A stretch of 64,000 bases of DNA from Chalara sp. BL73 (taxonomy: Eukaryota; Ascomycota; Leotiomycetes; Helotiales): assembly GCA_918026815.1 (NCBI GenBank), contig CAKJVC010000209.1, forward strand, positions 1 through 64,000, in the 5' to 3' direction. Below, in pieces: positions 21,944 to 32,639 of the stretch. Positions within the stretch are counted from its first letter, which is position 1. Each line of letters starts with the position of its first letter. Under the pieces are notes generated by a model. The model was not told the DNA's origin. It did not search any database and worked only from the letters and a program-made list of their open reading frames with translations. A program made the position numbers and the translations under genes.

Positions 21944-24016
21944 ATGATGAAGAGCTCCCCACTCCAAGGTAGTCTTATCAAGACAATCCTTTCCTTTGCA
22001 GTACTCCAAACACCTATTCTCGGCAAAGCAATTCCTCGAACAGAGAGCTGCGACACCAGTCACTATCCTGGCCCAATCAACCCAAGTTTCGAAACGGGGA
22101 GTCTCGATGGATGGAAAGTCATCAGTGGAAATGCTTTTGGCAACGCTTCTGTTAGCTCTGAAACTTCCTACTGGGGAGGACCATTCAACCAAGCCGGTAA
22201 AAGTTTCTTATGGGGCTTTGCACAGGCGGGAGATCCTGCGGTTGGGCAGCTACACTCAAGTACCTTCAAAGCAAGCTCCGTGATGAGCTTCTTAGTCGGT
22301 GGCGGTTGGGATCCTGTTAATCTCTACATAGGCTTAGTCAGAGACAGCGACGGCAAGATCCTGCTTAGCCAAACTGGGACGAACGATGAAGCCATGATTC
22401 GGGTTGTCTGGGATACTAGTCTCTATGCTGGCGAGGAAGTTCATATCATTGTCTATGACAATAGTACTTCCATATCCTGGGGCCATATCAACTTGGACGA
22501 CGTCAGGACAGGGTGCGATGCTCTCGGCGATAATGACCTTCATTTCAACATCCTCGGCCAGGCAAATCAACCCTTGCCAAATACCAGCACAATTTCATCC
22601 GCAGAGCTATACGCCATTGATCCTATTCGGCCACAATTCCACTACACTCCTTATCAGGGCTGGATCAATGATCCTGCCGGGCTCATTGAATGGAATGGGC
22701 GACATCAACTCTTCAGTCAATTCAATCCGGCTGCGCCGCTGTGGGGTCCTATGCACTGGGCCCATGCGGATAGTTTGGATGCTGTACACTGGCGCGAGCT
22801 ACCAGTGGCGCTTCAACCATCTCGCGTTACCGATCCTCGTGATAACTCTGGTCGTTTTACTGGCGGTGCAGTCATAGACAAGGTCACTGGAGCGCTACAT
22901 CTTCACTTTACAGATTTCACGGACCTAGCTTTTCATCCGGGCGCTGTTGCAGAAGTTGTAGCATCCTCAAAAAGCATGGATGGGATAAACTTCGCCTATT
23001 ATTCTGGAAACCCAGTCATTTCTGGGCCTCCTTCCAGTTCTTCAAATGGATTCCGTGATCCCAAACTCTTCTGGGATCCCACGGATAACACCTGGAAGAT
23101 GGTGATAGGATCGGGTGATGGAACCAAAGGGAAAGTGCAACTCTACGTCTCTAATGACCCAGAATTGCTTTTGTGGGAGTACGTTGGCGTCTTAATCGAA
23201 GGAGATGGTAGCACTGGCAGCATGTGGGAATGCCCGAACTTCTTCCCTCTGGGTGACAAATGGGTATTGTTTTATGGTGGTAATGCCCTTGGCTACTACG
23301 AAGTTGGCACTTACAATGGATCTACTTTTGTTTCAGAAAAAGTCGGTCTTCTAGACGCTGGTCCTGATAGCTATGCAATGCAATGGTACCTTGACTCCAG
23401 AGGTCGCAATCTGGCAATTACCTGGATGGGAAATTGGCCGACCTCGAAGTGGCCTAGCCGCATCAACGGCTGGGCAGGCTCACAATCAGTTACTCGCGAG
23501 CTTTTCCTCCGGGAAGACGGAGGATTAGGAAGCAAGCCAATACCAGAAGTTGCGAATCTAGCGGCTGGCCCTGTCAAAGACTTAGGGCAGAGGAACGTCA
23601 GCGGGACGATTAACGTAGGATCCACGAACAGCGCCCGACTCCAACTAGCGGCCGACCTAAAAGCTTCCGATGCACCATCTTTCACGATCTTCCTATATTC
23701 CTCAAGCGCGGAAGCTGTTGTTCTGACCCACATCTTTGCGAGCAAAACCCTAACTTTAGATACTACGAGAGCCGGATATGGGCAATCTGGAAAGTGGAGC
23801 GCTATAATTTCAACTTCGGAAAATAATATTCTCAATCTTGATATTCTGATCGATCGTTCGAGTGTAGAGATTTTTGTAGGAGATGGCACTTCGATAACGG
23901 CAACTATCTTCCCGCGCTACCAGGAGTCTACGGATATTAAGATTGAAGCGCTCGGAGGAGAAGTTGTTTTTAATAACATCACCTTGACGCCCCTCGGATC
24001 TACTTGGAAATCTTAA
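21944..24016 (+). CDS. Secreted glycoside hydrolase family 32 (fructan/sucrose hydrolase), intact single exon
   Basis: A 690-residue ORF opens with a signal-peptide-like segment (about residues 1-28, cleavage near GKA-IP). Residues about 45-190 form an extra beta-rich N-terminal domain (NPSFETGSLDGWKVISGNAF), like the accessory domains before some microbial levanases and inulinases. The GH32 five-blade propeller follows with its three acidic residues: WINDPAG (nucleophile D243), FRDPK (D372) and WECPNFF (acid/base E429). Other blade motifs such as FSQFNP and RFTGGAV are clear. The C-terminal beta-sandwich contains ILIDRSSVEIFVGDG. GH32 enzymes cut fructosyl bonds in sucrose, inulin or levan outside the cell; the exact substrate is not readable. 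ATG is doubled (21944 and 21947). The gene has normal composition and no RIP damage, though decayed repeats lie on both sides of the island. Confidence 0.95.
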   Translation: MMKSSPLQGSLIKTILSFAVLQTPILGKAIPRTESCDTSHYPGPINPSFETGSLDGWKVISGNAFGNASVSSETSYWGGPFNQAGKSFLWGFAQAGDPAVGQLHSSTFKASSVMSFLVGGGWDPVNLYIGLVRDSDGKILLSQTGTNDEAMIRVVWDTSLYAGEEVHIIVYDNSTSISWGHINLDDVRTGCDALGDNDLHFNILGQANQPLPNTSTISSAELYAIDPIRPQFHYTPYQGWINDPAGLIEWNGRHQLFSQFNPAAPLWGPMHWAHADSLDAVHWRELPVALQPSRVTDPRDNSGRFTGGAVIDKVTGALHLHFTDFTDLAFHPGAVAEVVASSKSMDGINFAYYSGNPVISGPPSSSSNGFRDPKLFWDPTDNTWKMVIGSGDGTKGKVQLYVSNDPELLLWEYVGVLIEGDGSTGSMWECPNFFPLGDKWVLFYGGNALGYYEVGTYNGSTFVSEKVGLLDAGPDSYAMQWYLDSRGRNLAITWMGNWPTSKWPSRINGWAGSQSVTRELFLREDGGLGSKPIPEVANLAAGPVKDLGQRNVSGTINVGSTNSARLQLAADLKASDAPSFTIFLYSSSAEAVVLTHIFASKTLTLDTTRAGYGQSGKWSAIISTSENNILNLDILIDRSSVEIFVGDGTSITATIFPRYQESTDIKIEALGGEVVFNNITLTPLGSTWKS

Positions 24017-24712
24017 CTAGATTGATTTACTCACAACCGCAGATCAAGGATGACAGAAATGATATTGCTATTTTGGACTTTTCTCGTGGTAAAGCAGGAT
24101 GGATGACTACAAGTGAAGGGAGCTGTGGATCATTGAACTTCCCAAGTTAGATTATAGTGATATCGTAGTTTAACAGCCCTGAGTTTTGCTTGGTTTTGCA
24201 GCCATGCTTTCGAGATATTCTCGTGAGCAACATAAAGAATAAGCAAGCTGTGGGTTCACTCTAATACGGGGCACCACCACGTCCTGACGTGAGTGCCTAT
24301 TGTATTCTTGAGTGATTCGATTGATTCAGTGTTAAGTTCTAACTATGGTGAAACTAAGAGTATATATAACTGTTGGTTCCGTAGGATACCTATCACGTAG
24401 CAAAAGGCGTAGTAGCTATTGACTACGCTCTTGCTGGTGTGATTATGGTTCCTTGATTGATTGTTCTACTAAGATTCTACTCTACGGCTATGGAAGTGTG
24501 CGGGAATGCCCCGCATGTCACGTGCCGACATGGATGGTATACCGACAATAACCCCACTCCGGATCACGTGACCTACTCTAGTTAATTGTACCAACACAAG
24601 CCTTTCTATCAGGGCATGGCAGCAAATGGTTAAACTAATTTTTTGGACTTGGGCCGCTTGCCTTGAGTCACAGTTTTAATTAGCTCTATAAATTGTGTTT
24701 CCAACGTGTTAT
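24017..24712. other. 3' flank of GH32 gene and repeat remnant
   Basis: After the GH32 stop there are about 350 bp without features. Then, at about 24380-24490, comes a segment GGATACCTATCACGTAGCAA...GACTACGCTCTTGCTGG that recurs at 38675-38770. Two CACGTG-containing stretches follow. This looks like LTR debris. Confidence 0.5.
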
Positions 24713-25022
24713 TGTGGCGGGGAACATGCTGAAAAGCAAGAACGGCAACAGGATCTAGCACAAAACTTATAGGCGCGGTAACGGTTGCTGTAGCATACTA
24801 GGGAGAACACCGGCGAGCCTAAGCTCTATATAATAGATAAACGTCAATAGCTTATAAAGGTGTAGAATATAGAAGGGTGGAAAGGTGTGTTGTATTGATG
24901 ATGATGTGCCTTCATACCGGAGGCGAAGGTTATATACAACTCATGCTCATCAGGTCACATGACTGACCACTCATAGTATCACGTGACAGAGTGTCAAAGG
25001 AAAGAAAATCGTCCCCACCACA
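24713..25022 (-). repeat. Solo LTR, copy 1 (inverted relative to copy 2)
   Basis: Read on the minus strand the 310 bp begin TGTGGTGGGGACGATT and end CATGTTCCCCGCCACA: TG...CA ends with a 10 bp imperfect terminal inverted repeat. The same LTR lies on the plus strand at 31155-31505 with high similarity (shared AGCTATTGACGTTTATCTAT). No flanking 5 bp duplication is seen (GTTAT/CTAGT). The right edge touches the presumed Helitron terminus. Confidence 0.75.
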
Positions 25023-25197
25023 CTAGTACTAGGGATCCCGGGTTGTGTACAACCCGTGCTAGACTGAAAGGCTTGCTTTATATGGGGGCAAGCCCCCAAA
25101 CCCCCGAGCCTCGCTGCGCTCGAAATAAGGTACTTAAAAGTTTATAAGGGGGCAAGCCCCCAAACTTCGCTGCGCTCAGAGCCTGTAAGTAATTCAA

Positions 25198-25465
25198 GAG
25201 CCTGTAGCATGCAAACCTGTAAATCTGTAGCATATAGACTTGTAGCACGTAAACTTGTAGCACGTAAACCTGTAGCATGTAAACCTGTAGCATATAGACC
25301 TGTAGTATATAGACTTGTAGTATGTAAATCTGTAGCATGTAGACCTGTAGTATGTAGACTTGTAGCATATACACCTGTAGTATACAGACTTATAGCACTT
25401 GTAGCATGTAAACCTGTAGCATGTAAACCTGTAGTATATAAGCCTGTAGTATATAAACTTGCTAA
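25198..25465. repeat. 16 bp tandem repeat (CCTGTAGCATGTAAAC)
   Basis: About 16 diverged copies of CCTGTAGCATGTAAAC stand head to tail in the subterminal part of the Helitron. Changes are mostly C/T and A/G (TGTAGTATGTAAA, TGTAGCACGTAAA). Long ORFs across it on both strands are products of the repeat, not genes. Confidence 0.85.
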
Positions 25466-26234
25466 CACTTTTAGCTTTTTTATTTTGCTGCGTTTAGCTT
25501 TTGTAACTAACGCACCGAACAGTTTGTAAACGGCCTGTAAAAAAGCCTGTAAAAAAAGTCAATTTTGGGGGCTAAGCCCCCAAGCCCCCTTATTTCGCTG
25601 CGCTCAGCTTTTATTAGCAACGTACAGGCTTGTAAACGACCTGTACAAAAGTACAGTTATACGACTAAGCTATAAAATCGATCAAATTGAAGCAGTAAAC
25701 TTTGTATGAAAGCCGTAAAAAGCCGTAGAATCAAATTTTACTATATGGGGGGGCGGTGCCCCCCTCAACCCCCCTCACGTGACAGAACTTTCTCTCAGCC
25801 AATCATTTTGCCAAGAACGCTCAGGCTTTTTTTGAACCGTAAGTAGAGAAAAGCAAGCTTTTCAATAAAGGCGCTCGTTAGGTGTAACAATCGAAAATAG
25901 AAAGCTTGCTTTTTAATTTTATAAATTATCACGTATTTATATGGGGGCCAGCCCTCAAACCCTCAGATTTCGCTGCGCTTAAAAGACTTTACGGTTTGTA
26001 TTCGGTCTGTAACTACTTGAAAACTATTTTACAGGCTCGAAAACTAAGAAATATTACTATCTTTATTTAGTTTACTAGCTTTTTTCGCATATAACTTTGC
26101 CAGCTGGGCATAGCGCTTCGAGATTTTTTTGTAGTGCTTTGCAATTTAATATATACGTTTTGCACGAAAACGACGAAAAACTCGAATTTGACTTGTAGTT
26201 TTAGCTTACGAATGAAAATTGTTAGTTACAAGCT

Positions 26235-26429
26235 ATGAAAATGTATATACCAAGTATAAACTTACGAGCAACACGGCTACGAAGCACCGAAAATATATTA
26301 ATAAAAGCAATATACCGAAAAAAACGAGCAGAAAAAGAACTTTTAACAGCTAAAAAAGCCATAAAAGCAACAGAATTAGCAGCTGCAGCTGCATTTACGG
26401 CCGCGGCAACTGTAGCAGCTGTAGCTTAA
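26235..26429 (+). CDS. Small hypothetical ORF in the Helitron 3' half
   Basis: A 64-codon ORF starts MKMYIPSINLRATRLRSTEN and ends in an alanine-rich tail (AAAAAFTAAATVAAVA). It runs opposite to the helicase gene. There is no recognised domain. It stays open in sequence where most frames are full of stops, which is the only argument for it. Confidence 0.15.
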   Translation: MKMYIPSINLRATRLRSTENILIKAIYRKKRAEKELLTAKKAIKATELAAAAAFTAAATVAAVA

Positions 26430-27149
26430 CTACTTACAAGTTCGTAACGTTAGTTATAAATCGAAAAACAAAGAAAACAATTCGTAAACTTACGAAAACT
26501 GCACCGGATTTTTTTATTATTATAGTAGCAATTAGTACAACTACTTTCGAAATATTTATTTACTGTAACACAAACAGCTTAAACTTTAGCCGGCCGAGTG
26601 CGAATACAGTGTTTACAGCTTGTAGCTTTTTTTTTTTTAATTATATAACTTAATAACGCTTTTATATTTAAAAAGCGACTTGTATTAACAGACCGATTCG
26701 AGCGCAAAACGAAATTTCGAACAGTTAGTATAGCAGCCAAAACAATTATAACGGCAGTAAAGTAAGCCGAAAAAACAAGTTTCGGGTTTAATATAGTTAA
26801 CAATAATAAAATCAATTTAAAAAACATTTGTAAACTTACTGTAGTTATCGGTTTTTTTATTTTTTTTTTTATTTTTATTTTTATATTTATTACTACTAAG
26901 CCGAACTTAAGTTAAAACAACAAAAATAACTTTTTTTTTTTTTTTTTTTTTTAAAAAATAGTAAAATATAAACTTTGTAAAAACAAAAAGCATTGCGATA
27001 GTGTTATTAATTGATTTCAAGTAGTTGTAGTAGTAGTTATAGTAATAGTTGTAGTTGTTGTATAAAAAAAAGCTAAAAAATTGAAGTTATTTTAAAATAG
27101 TAAAGCTAAGCAAATAAGTTACAAACAGTTTTTGCTTTTTACAGTTACG

Positions 27150-30100
27150 AGTATTACAAGTTTTACAGATATATAACTATAGTAATTGCGCATTTCTACA
27201 AGTAAAATCTAGTTTTCGATTTTTGAAAATAACTGATTTTTTGTCTGTAAACTGCTTAAAGTTAAAAAAAACTTTTAAAAAGCAAACTATTTAAAGTTTT
27301 CACTCGTAAAACCGCAATATATAAAAAGCCGATACAGTGCTTTTTTTGATTTAAGTTTAATACAACTTGAAAAAAAGTTAATTTTTGACTTTTGTAAATT
27401 GTAATAACGTAAACAAGCTGTAAAAAAAACTAGGTCCGTAAACAAAAAACGTTTTTATAATTATAAATATAAAAAGAAAATAAAATAAAAACAACTCCGA
27501 GCAGACAGTCTAGAAAATCCGGGCCGATATAAATGTTAAAGCGAATAAGCAATACCGAAAGTATAACTGTAGAAAACGTTGCATTCGTAAACTAAAATAT
27601 ATTAATAATAGTTTTTATAAAGCCGTTAATTAAACTATGTTCGGTTTATAAATTAGCTGTAAGTATAACACGAGCGCCGATATATATATAAAGTTCTAGT
27701 AACAAATTATCGGTTTTATTTTCGGTAGCTCGAGCAGCGCTACGGCCGGTATGCCGAGCTGTTATTTTAATAACAAGCTGTTATAGTGCAACTAAAAAAG
27801 TAAAATTCCGTTTCGCGACTTCGTTTTTAGTATAATAAAGCCGTAAAGCTGTTGCAAAACTTTAGATTTCGAGTGCAAAAAACGTATTTGCGATGCGTGT
27901 ACAAAGCAGTTTTCAGCTAGCAATTAACAACTAGAAAACCCGTAACTTATTTAAAACAGCCCGAAACTTAGTTAAAAAATCGTTTTTTTTTTATTGTTGT
28001 ATAACTTAAGTTAGCCGAACAAATCGATTAAAAGCTCGATATAAGCACTAGTTTTTAATAGTATAAAGCTCGGTTTAAACAGCCGAAATATATAATAGCT
28101 TTTTTTTTACAAGCAGCAATTGAAAAAAATCTTTATATAACAAAACGTTTACATTTTCGAAAAAAAGTGTGCTCGAAAAGAAAATCGCTTGTAAACGATT
28201 GTTAATTAGCGACAAAGTTTTTAAGTTTATTATAGATTTTTTATTAATAATTAAAAATCGACAATACCGAAATTGACTTTGTAAAGCTTGTAAAATCGAC
28301 GTACTTATATTTGATTTTTTGCTTTTAACTAAAAGCCGAAGCAAACTATGTAAAGTTTAGCCGATAATATTAAAAACTGCAATACTTGTAAAAGTACTTC
28401 GGAATACCGAATTACTTTTTCTAGCTTTAATTGCGAGTTTTTAAAAGCGAGCACAAATTTTTAACAGTGTATACGTTTTTCCGGATTCGGCAACGCTATT
28501 TACATTTAATAGTAGTTAAAAAAGTATAAGCTTTTTTAGTGTTGCTGCATTAAACTTGTAAACGTATTAAAAAACAACTGTATTGTAAAATTTCAGCTGT
28601 TTCGTATTTAAGTTTTCGGGCGAAAAATTACTTGTAACAATCTGTACAATTTAATTATTATTTTTAAACTGCTTTTATATATCCGGGCGTATATTGCAAC
28701 GACCGATATATGCAAACTAGTTATATTGCCGATTAAGTAAACGTTGATTTAGCTCAGTAGTGTCGATTTGTGAAAAATTATAGCTTAAACGCCGGCGAGC
28801 TAAAAGCTTAAATTCATTTAATATAGTATTGTTTTCTTTTTTTGAATTTAGCTTAATATTGCTATTATCGGACTCCGAGTTTTTGTCAGATACCGGGTCG
28901 GTATAGTAGTCTGAAAAATAAGAATACGCTTATACACAAGCCGAAAACGCGTCGTTGTAAAACTCGTAAATTCGTTTATTAACCGAAAGTAAATTATTTT
29001 ATTTTGTAAACGAATAATGTAATATAAGTTTTACTCGGCAATAGTCCGTATACTTAAACGAAGTAAAATAGCTTAAATACTGTAAATAATAGTTAATAAC
29101 ACAAAGTTTAGCTCGAAGCCGGTATAATTACTTAATTTAATTTTAGTTTTGTAAATACTTAAACAAAAAAAAATTTACAAACGCAAAATCGACCGAATTT
29201 TAACGCTGTTTTCGATATCGCTGTAAAGTAAAACGCTGTACAGAAACTTTTTTAAATTTAAGTAATATTAAATTTTTTTGTTGTTTTTTCGAGCGGCAGT
29301 CAAGATTTACAACTTGCCGAGTAAATTTTTGCACCGGAAGTTTTAATAAAATATAAAATACTTTTTGAACAAACTAGTTACGTTTTTTAATTAGTTTATT
29401 AAGCAACCGAAAAACAAAAAACAACAAAAAAGCGCGGTTATTAATATAAAGAAAAATTTAAGCTTAAAGCTTTATATATAATACTGAAAACTTTTCAGCT
29501 TTAAAAACGTATTTCTTTAAATAAAATAACACTGTGTAAATTGTAATAAGCGGCTGAATATTAGTATTAGCTAATTAGCTAAACGTAATTACAAGTGCTA
29601 CTTAGTTTAAAATAGTATAGTTTCGAGCCGGAAAAAAAATCAAATTTTTGTAGTTAATATTTTTAGTTACTATCGCAGTGTTAAATAAAAGTTTCGGAAA
29701 AAAAAACCGACAAATTAAAAAAGCTAACGAGCTTTTTTTCGCTTGTAAACAGTAGCTTTAAGTACAAATGCTGTAGCGTTGAAAGCAATTAATTAAAGCC
29801 GTAAATTGATTTGCGGTGTTTTTTATATCCGTAAACGCAAAAAATGCTGGATTTCGAGCGTCCGGAAACTGTGCTTAATTCGGGTTTTTTGCTGTAATTC
29901 GCGCTTTTTAGTATTAAGCAAATTTTTTTAGTTTTGCAAATGTATCCGGATTAAGTTAAAATGCGGTTAAAATTTAAAACAGCCCGTAAAAATAGCTAGA
30001 CTTACAAACTTGCTATTCCGAACAATTTTATAAATCGGTATACTCGAAAAACGGCTTAATAACGTGCTGTAAAAAAGCCGTAAACCGAAAGTAAAAGTAG

Positions 30101-31870
30101 TAAGCAATAATATAAAAGCAAGCTTGAACGCTGTTTTATTTCTATTTTTGTAGCGCGATTTCATTATTCGTAAAAAGCTCGTTTCGGCTTAGCAAATAAC
30201 GGTAAAAGTTATTTTATTGCATATTAGCTGCACTAAACGTAAAAAAAACAAAAGCAGCGTTAAAGCTAAAAAATCGAACTTAAGTCTGTAAAGCATTGTT
30301 TCGATTTTTTTAAAATAAACGTATATCGGTTAAACAGCTATTTTAACAAACGATTTAAAGTAAAATATAATTCGAATTGTTAACTAACGTTTTTACAAGC
30401 TTTTTACAAATAAAATCTTTAGTTTTCGAGTGTTTAAAAACGTAAAACCGAGCCGATTTGTTAGCTTTTCGCTGCATTAAAATATTAAAAACCAAAAACC
30501 GCTAGCGAAAATGCTAGCTAAATTTGCTATTTTTATAGTATAGTAAATGCCGCGTATACTTCGCTAAATTAACTTTACGGATTCGTGAAGTATTAAACTT
30601 TGTACAGCCGGTAAAATAAAAAGTTAAAAAAACTATAGCAAACAGCTTATTGTTTCTAGCTGCTTTATTTAAAAAAGTCGAACGAATAAAAAGTGCAAGC
30701 AGCTCGTAATTTAACAGAATTTGAGCTGTACGCTCGGCCGTAAAACTTGCTAATATTAAATCAACTTCTGTAGCGTTAATACCGATATTAAAAACTATTA
30801 ATTAAGAATTTGAAGAAAGCAAGTCGCTGTCCGTAACAAGCTGTACCGGATCCGGATTTAAATTACTATTAAAGTTATTATTGTTAATAATAGAAAAAAT
30901 AAAAGAAAAAACATTACTGTTTTCTGGAAGCGTATTAATACGAGTTGTTGAAATTGTAATATTTTTGTAATTTAGATAGTAAGCCTGTAAAAACCGAAGC
31001 TAAGTTAAAACTCGATTTTTACGGACCCGAAAATCTTTAGTATACTAGCGAGAATATCGAAAATCGGCCTAGAAAACACTGTTGAACGGCCGTAAAAGCA
31101 CTATATTTAATTCAGCAAGCAAATTAAATAATACATTAACCGTTTTAACAATATTGTGGTGGGGATTGATTCCTTTTTCTTTGTAGTTGTCACGTGATGA
31201 AGTGTGGGTTGCTAGTCATGTGACCTCGGATCGAAGGGTGCATATAAGGGATGCTTTCAGTGCTGGGGATCAAGCAGAACCAACAATCATCATTTTTATC
31301 AACAACAACACTTAGAACGCTATATCAATACAACTGATTCTACTCTTCTATATATTATATCCTATAAGCTATTGACGTTTATCTATTATATAGAGCTTAG
31401 GCTCACCGGTGCTCTCCCCAGTATGCTACAGCCACCGCTATCACGCCTATAAGTTTCGTGCTAGATCCTGTTGCTGTTCTTGCTCTCAGCATGTTCCCCG
31501 CCACAATATTTTGCGTAAAACTCACGCAATAGCCCGAATAGTGATATTGATAGCCGCGAACGCGATATACAACTATTTGAACGTGTAAGCGAGCAATAAT
31601 TATTTTTTCAACTTGACTTAAAGCTAGCAAGTAAAAAAGAACTTCTCCGAAATTTATATTATTATTTACGCTTATTAAAAAAAGCAACTGGTTGTTTTTG
31701 TCCTGTAAAAAGCATCGTTAACAAATGCCGACTTGTAAACGCATTTAGAACCAACGTTTATAGCACCGGCTACAGGTTTTTATTTGTATAGCATTTATAG
31801 CTGTATAAAAGTTTTGAATATACTGCTATTGCTTCGCAGATATAAATCCCGGCTTTGTCGCAAATTGTAA
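27150..31870 (-). pseudogene. Helitron helicase (DUF6570, Rep-like N-terminal domain, Pif1 helicase), RIP-decayed and split by a solo LTR
   Basis: On the minus strand the order is as follows. A CSRCYKRWF cysteine motif (about 31780) leads into a DUF6570-like part, LPALSQVEKIIIAR-type text then VVYRVRGYQYHYSGYCVSF (31650-31510). The solo LTR follows, then the same frame resumes as VKTVNVLFNLLAELNIVLLRP (31150-31080). The Helitron Rep-like region reads FVFFTFSAANMQ (about 30260), YFYFRFTAFLQHVIKPFF (about 30085) and SSYFYGLF, where the HUH His pair expected as HVHGLFW has become Tyr (about 29990). The Pif1 helicase C-terminal region has IGARVILTANL*TEHSLING (about 27690) and FTDKKSVIFKNRKLDFT followed by RNAQLL (about 27220). 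Stops are frequent, and His-to-Tyr changes hit the catalytic motif, so it is inactive. Confidence 0.7.
31155..31505 (+). repeat. Solo LTR, copy 2, inserted in the Helitron helicase gene
   Basis: This 351 bp unit starts TGTGGTGGGGATTG and ends TTCCCCGCCACA, flanked by ATAT on both sides (a 4 bp target duplication). Removing it and one ATAT rejoins the helicase reading frame as SFTQNIVKTV, which confirms both the borders and that the insertion came after the Helitron. It keeps normal GC while its host is AT-rich. The interior between the two LTR copies is Helitron, so this pair does not delimit one element. Confidence 0.85.
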
Positions 31871-31886
31871 AAAAGGTTGTTCAATA

Positions 31887-32132
31887 GTGATTTCAAGTAC
31901 AGAAAAAAGTAGCGGCATTGTTTCTGAAAAAAAAAAAAGCCGAATAGTTTCTGAGCCTGCAACAAGTATTTTCGGGCGTGTTACAACGTTCGCAGATCGA
32001 TTAACACGTTTTCGAGGCTGTATATTGAAGTCGACAAACTGTAAAGCTCGTTTTTGCCGTGATCGAACTCGAGCTTCGCGACATCGAAAACAAGTAGCTA
32101 AAAGTCTGCTAGCAGGATTAGCAGGATCTTAA
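31887..32132 (+). CDS. Small basic hypothetical ORF divergent to the Helitron helicase
   Basis: An 81-codon open frame starting MISSTEKSSGIVSEKKKSRI is rich in Arg, Lys and Ser (RFCRDRTRASRHRKQVAKS). It is less AT-biased than its surroundings and continues past one stop as RNKKSSRVLAHAKQH. It lies just upstream of the helicase and points away from it. No family is recognised; it may be an accessory ORF of the element or chance. Confidence 0.25.
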   Translation: MISSTEKSSGIVSEKKKSRIVSEPATSIFGRVTTFADRLTRFRGCILKSTNCKARFCRDRTRASRHRKQVAKSLLAGLAGS

Positions 32133-32639
32133 AGAAATAAAAAAAGTTCACGTGTATTAGCACACGCAAAGCAACATTTAGTAGCTATTACGAATAAAAA
32201 AAGTAAAGTAATTGATTAATATTTTTGATATTTTGCTAAAGCTACAAGCTTTACGGTCAAAAAACGTGTGCAGCTAACGTACGGACCTGTAAATGGCTCG
32301 TGTTCAAAAACACTGTAAGTTACTTAATTCCAATTCTACTACTAAAACCTGTAAGTAGTTCAAAAGCCTGTAAGTACAAAACTCCAAAAGCTTATAAAAG
32401 TCTTTAAAAGCTTGTAAAGGCCTGTGAATGCCTGTAAATTGGGGGCTAAGCCCCCAAGCCCCCCTATTTCGCTGCGCTTAGCTTTACGGCTAACGCACGG
32501 GCCTATAAACGAACCGTGCAAAAGACCTGTTACCTGACTACTCTTTTTTAAGTCACATGATTCGTTTTGAGCGCTGAACCACTCCAATTTTCGGCGTCAC
32601 GTGCCCCCACGCACTGGGTTCTGACTTTAGTAAGAAAGC

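Noticed and set aside
25198..25465. CRISPR-like array
   Set aside because: Direct tandem repeat without spacers, in a eukaryotic telomeric region.
25078..25529. Overlapping ORFs on both strands with LHATGLHAT- and VACKPVACK-like proteins
   Set aside because: Products of the 16 bp tandem repeat.
24713..31505. A single 6.8 kb transposon with long terminal inverted repeats (Polinton-like)
   Set aside because: The inverted copies have LTR-type ends, the right copy has its own ATAT duplication and splits the helicase frame, so they are separate LTR insertions.
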